From contig CABJAW010000022.1 of the NCBI GenBank assembly GCA_902363665.1, positions 5,254 to 69,253 of the forward strand: DNA of 64,000 nt, given 5' to 3'. This stretch comes from Lachnospiraceae bacterium (GTDB taxonomy: Bacteria; Bacillota; Clostridia; Lachnospirales; Lachnospiraceae). The notes under the pieces are model-generated. The model had not been told where the DNA came from. It saw nothing but the letters and a program-made list of their open reading frames with translations, and ran no database searches. This document shows positions 63,052 through 64,000 of the stretch, piece after piece. Positions within the stretch are counted from its first letter, which is position 1; the number at the start of each line of letters is the position of its first letter. The translations under genes and the position numbers were made by a program.

Positions 63052-63981
63052 TCAGACAGACTCATAGAATGTAAAACGGTTTTTGCCGCTGCGTTTCGAT
63101 ATGTAGAGCGCCTTGTCGGCACATTGGTACAGCTCCTGAAACGTATTGCCGTCGCAGCCCAAAATGGCGATGCCGACGCTCGCTGATACAGTGACATCCT
63201 TCGTTCCGGTTTTCTGGGCAATGGTGGTGCTTAAATATTTCATTGAGCTGAACAGTCTGATACAAGATTCACGGGTGATTTCACACAGTTTTTCCGGTGA
63301 CTTTCCCTCTGCACAGAGCAGCACGGCAAATTCATCGCCTCCGATCCGGCCCTTGATATCGTCCTTGCGGAAGGTGGAATTGAGCAGGGCACCGACGCTT
63401 GCGAGCACTTCATCACCGACTGCATGGCCACAGGTGTCATTGATGTGTTTGAAATTATCGAGGTCGATCTGAAGGTAACTGCAGGACATTTCCGGTCCGC
63501 AGGAGTCCAGGTAACGCTCCACATGCTCCTCAAATGTTTTCTTATCCAGCAGATTGGTCAGCAGATCATATTCTGCGCGCTGGTGAAGATTGTCCATAAC
63601 AACCGCGAGCGGTTTGGTGATTTGTCTTGAAAGAAGGAATGAGACCAAAACAGCCAGAAACAGTGTGATACCGGCAATCGTCAGGGTGAGAAGCCGCAGG
63701 TCATAGACATCAGAAAGGATTTCTTTTGCGGCGACGGAACAGACAACGGTAAAACCGTGGCCGCATTCAGCTTCTGAAATCAGGTAATCCTGAGAAAAGA
63801 ATGCGGAATTTGGATGTTCTCCGAGCCGTTTTTCGATTTCTTCAGGAAGAGGTTGTCCGATATCGTCAGATGTTGTAGAATAAATTATATATGTCTTTTT
63901 GACTATCTTTTTATATCTTCTTAAATGTCCGCAAAGCCTTATTTTATCGGCTCTACGGGCATTTTGCTTTTGTGGTAAACC
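63052..63981 (-). CDS. Membrane diguanylate cyclase (GGDEF), 5' end missing or disrupted
   Basis: The frame is open from the stop at 63052 up to an in-frame TGA at 63982-63984, but no ATG, GTG or TTG occurs upstream of the TTG at 63648. The encoded order is the end of an extracytoplasmic sensor domain (YSTTSDDIGQPLPEEIEKRL), a membrane helix (LLTLTIAGITLFLAVLVSFLL), a short HAMP-like linker SRQITKPLAVVMDNL, then a GGDEF domain with YDLLTNLLDKKTF, the inhibitory site RKDD five residues before GGDEF, and GRIGGDEFAVLL. It makes cyclic di-GMP from GTP. The missing start means either an insertion or rearrangement near 63.9 kb or the natural start lies beyond the window after a frame change. Confidence 0.75.
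   Translation of the reverse strand, partial: GLPQKQNARRADKIRLCGHLRRYKKIVKKTYIIYSTTSDDIGQPLPEEIEKRLGEHPNSAFFSQDYLISEAECGHGFTVVCSVAAKEILSDVYDLRLLTLTIAGITLFLAVLVSFLLSRQITKPLAVVMDNLHQRAEYDLLTNLLDKKTFEEHVERYLDSCGPEMSCSYLQIDLDNFKHINDTCGHAVGDEVLASVGALLNSTFRKDDIKGRIGGDEFAVLLCAEGKSPEKLCEITRESCIRLFSSMKYLSTTIAQKTGTKDVTVSASVGIAILGCDGNTFQELYQCADKALYISKRSGKNRFTFYESV
63923..63964. repeat. Inverted repeat at the broken 5' end of the GGDEF gene
   Basis: AAATGTCCGCAAAGCC (63923-63938) pairs with GGCTCTACGGGCATTT (63949-63964) over 16 positions, where three differences are all transitions that keep G-U pairing. It could be a terminator stem or the end of a mobile element whose terminus begins GGCTCT. Confidence 0.5.
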
Positions 63982-64000
63982 TCACATATCTAGGTCTATC

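Overview
The window looks like a chromosomal segment of a gut-type Lachnospiraceae member (Clostridia). Supporting signs are a Gram-positive gene set with strong AAGGAGG-type ribosome binding sites, a tandem glycine riboswitch in front of an AGCS symporter, a HemZ-type radical SAM enzyme, a PotC-PotD fusion, an ABC-F protein, a short NAD-malic enzyme and a carbohydrate-utilisation region with GH43, GH51 and GH94 enzymes. This placement is inferred from gene content and no species is named. No prophage, CRISPR array or rRNA was seen. The only tRNA found is tRNA-Gly(UCC).

Layout. 0-3 kb: 3' part of hemZ, an HD-GYP protein and a DUF1294 fusion. 3.3-10.1 kb: an export-type ABC operon with two membrane-fusion adaptors, one of them 1066 residues with a huge insertion at the coiled-coil tip. 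10.2-12.2 kb: rpsB-tsf. 12.4-16.7 kb: a visibly more A+T-rich block that looks like the decaying remains of a carbon-monoxide-dehydrogenase maturation locus. It holds an Rrf2 and a TetR regulator, a DUF3786 protein, an intact CooC-like ATPase, a MoxR-VWA gene fused by deletions, a zinc-ribbon protein and a truncated second CooC. Two near-identical promoter regions serve this block. 16.8-18.7 kb: glycine riboswitch and symporter. 18.9-22.5 kb: giant hybrid histidine kinase with a degenerate HD-GYP domain. 22.5-27.0 kb: potABCD with a relic of its regulator. 27.2-31.3 kb: HAD phosphatase, aspS, putP. 31.7-37.5 kb: TetR regulator, D,D-carboxypeptidase and a VWA/AAA pair. 37.6-39.6 kb: ABC-F gene carrying a premature amber codon, then tRNA-Gly. 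40.1-42.7 kb: a ZorA/ZorB-like (MotA/MotB-type) pair without other Zorya genes. 43-46.5 kb: ldh, ACT protein, malic enzyme.

46.9-63.9 kb is a hemicellulose/sugar region. Two paralogous HTH regulators with a large unassigned C-terminal domain flank a GH43 gene. An ABC sugar importer (binding protein plus two permeases, no ATPase), two GH51 arabinofuranosidases, nagB, a GH94 phosphorylase, and a sugar-binding lipoprotein behind a membrane GGDEF protein follow. Together these suggest uptake and intracellular breakdown of arabinose-containing oligosaccharides, phosphorolysis of cello-type oligosaccharides, and c-di-GMP signalling possibly tied to solute sensing.

Two repeat families run through the intergenic regions. 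One is a modular element, at least 11 full or partial copies, whose full form at 48987-49142 folds into an outer stem enclosing three hairpins plus a fourth palindromic 3' hairpin. One copy carries a compensatory base change in the outer stem. The other is a 142-bp MITE at 39702-39843 with perfect 18-bp terminal inverted repeats and a perfect 8-bp target duplication.
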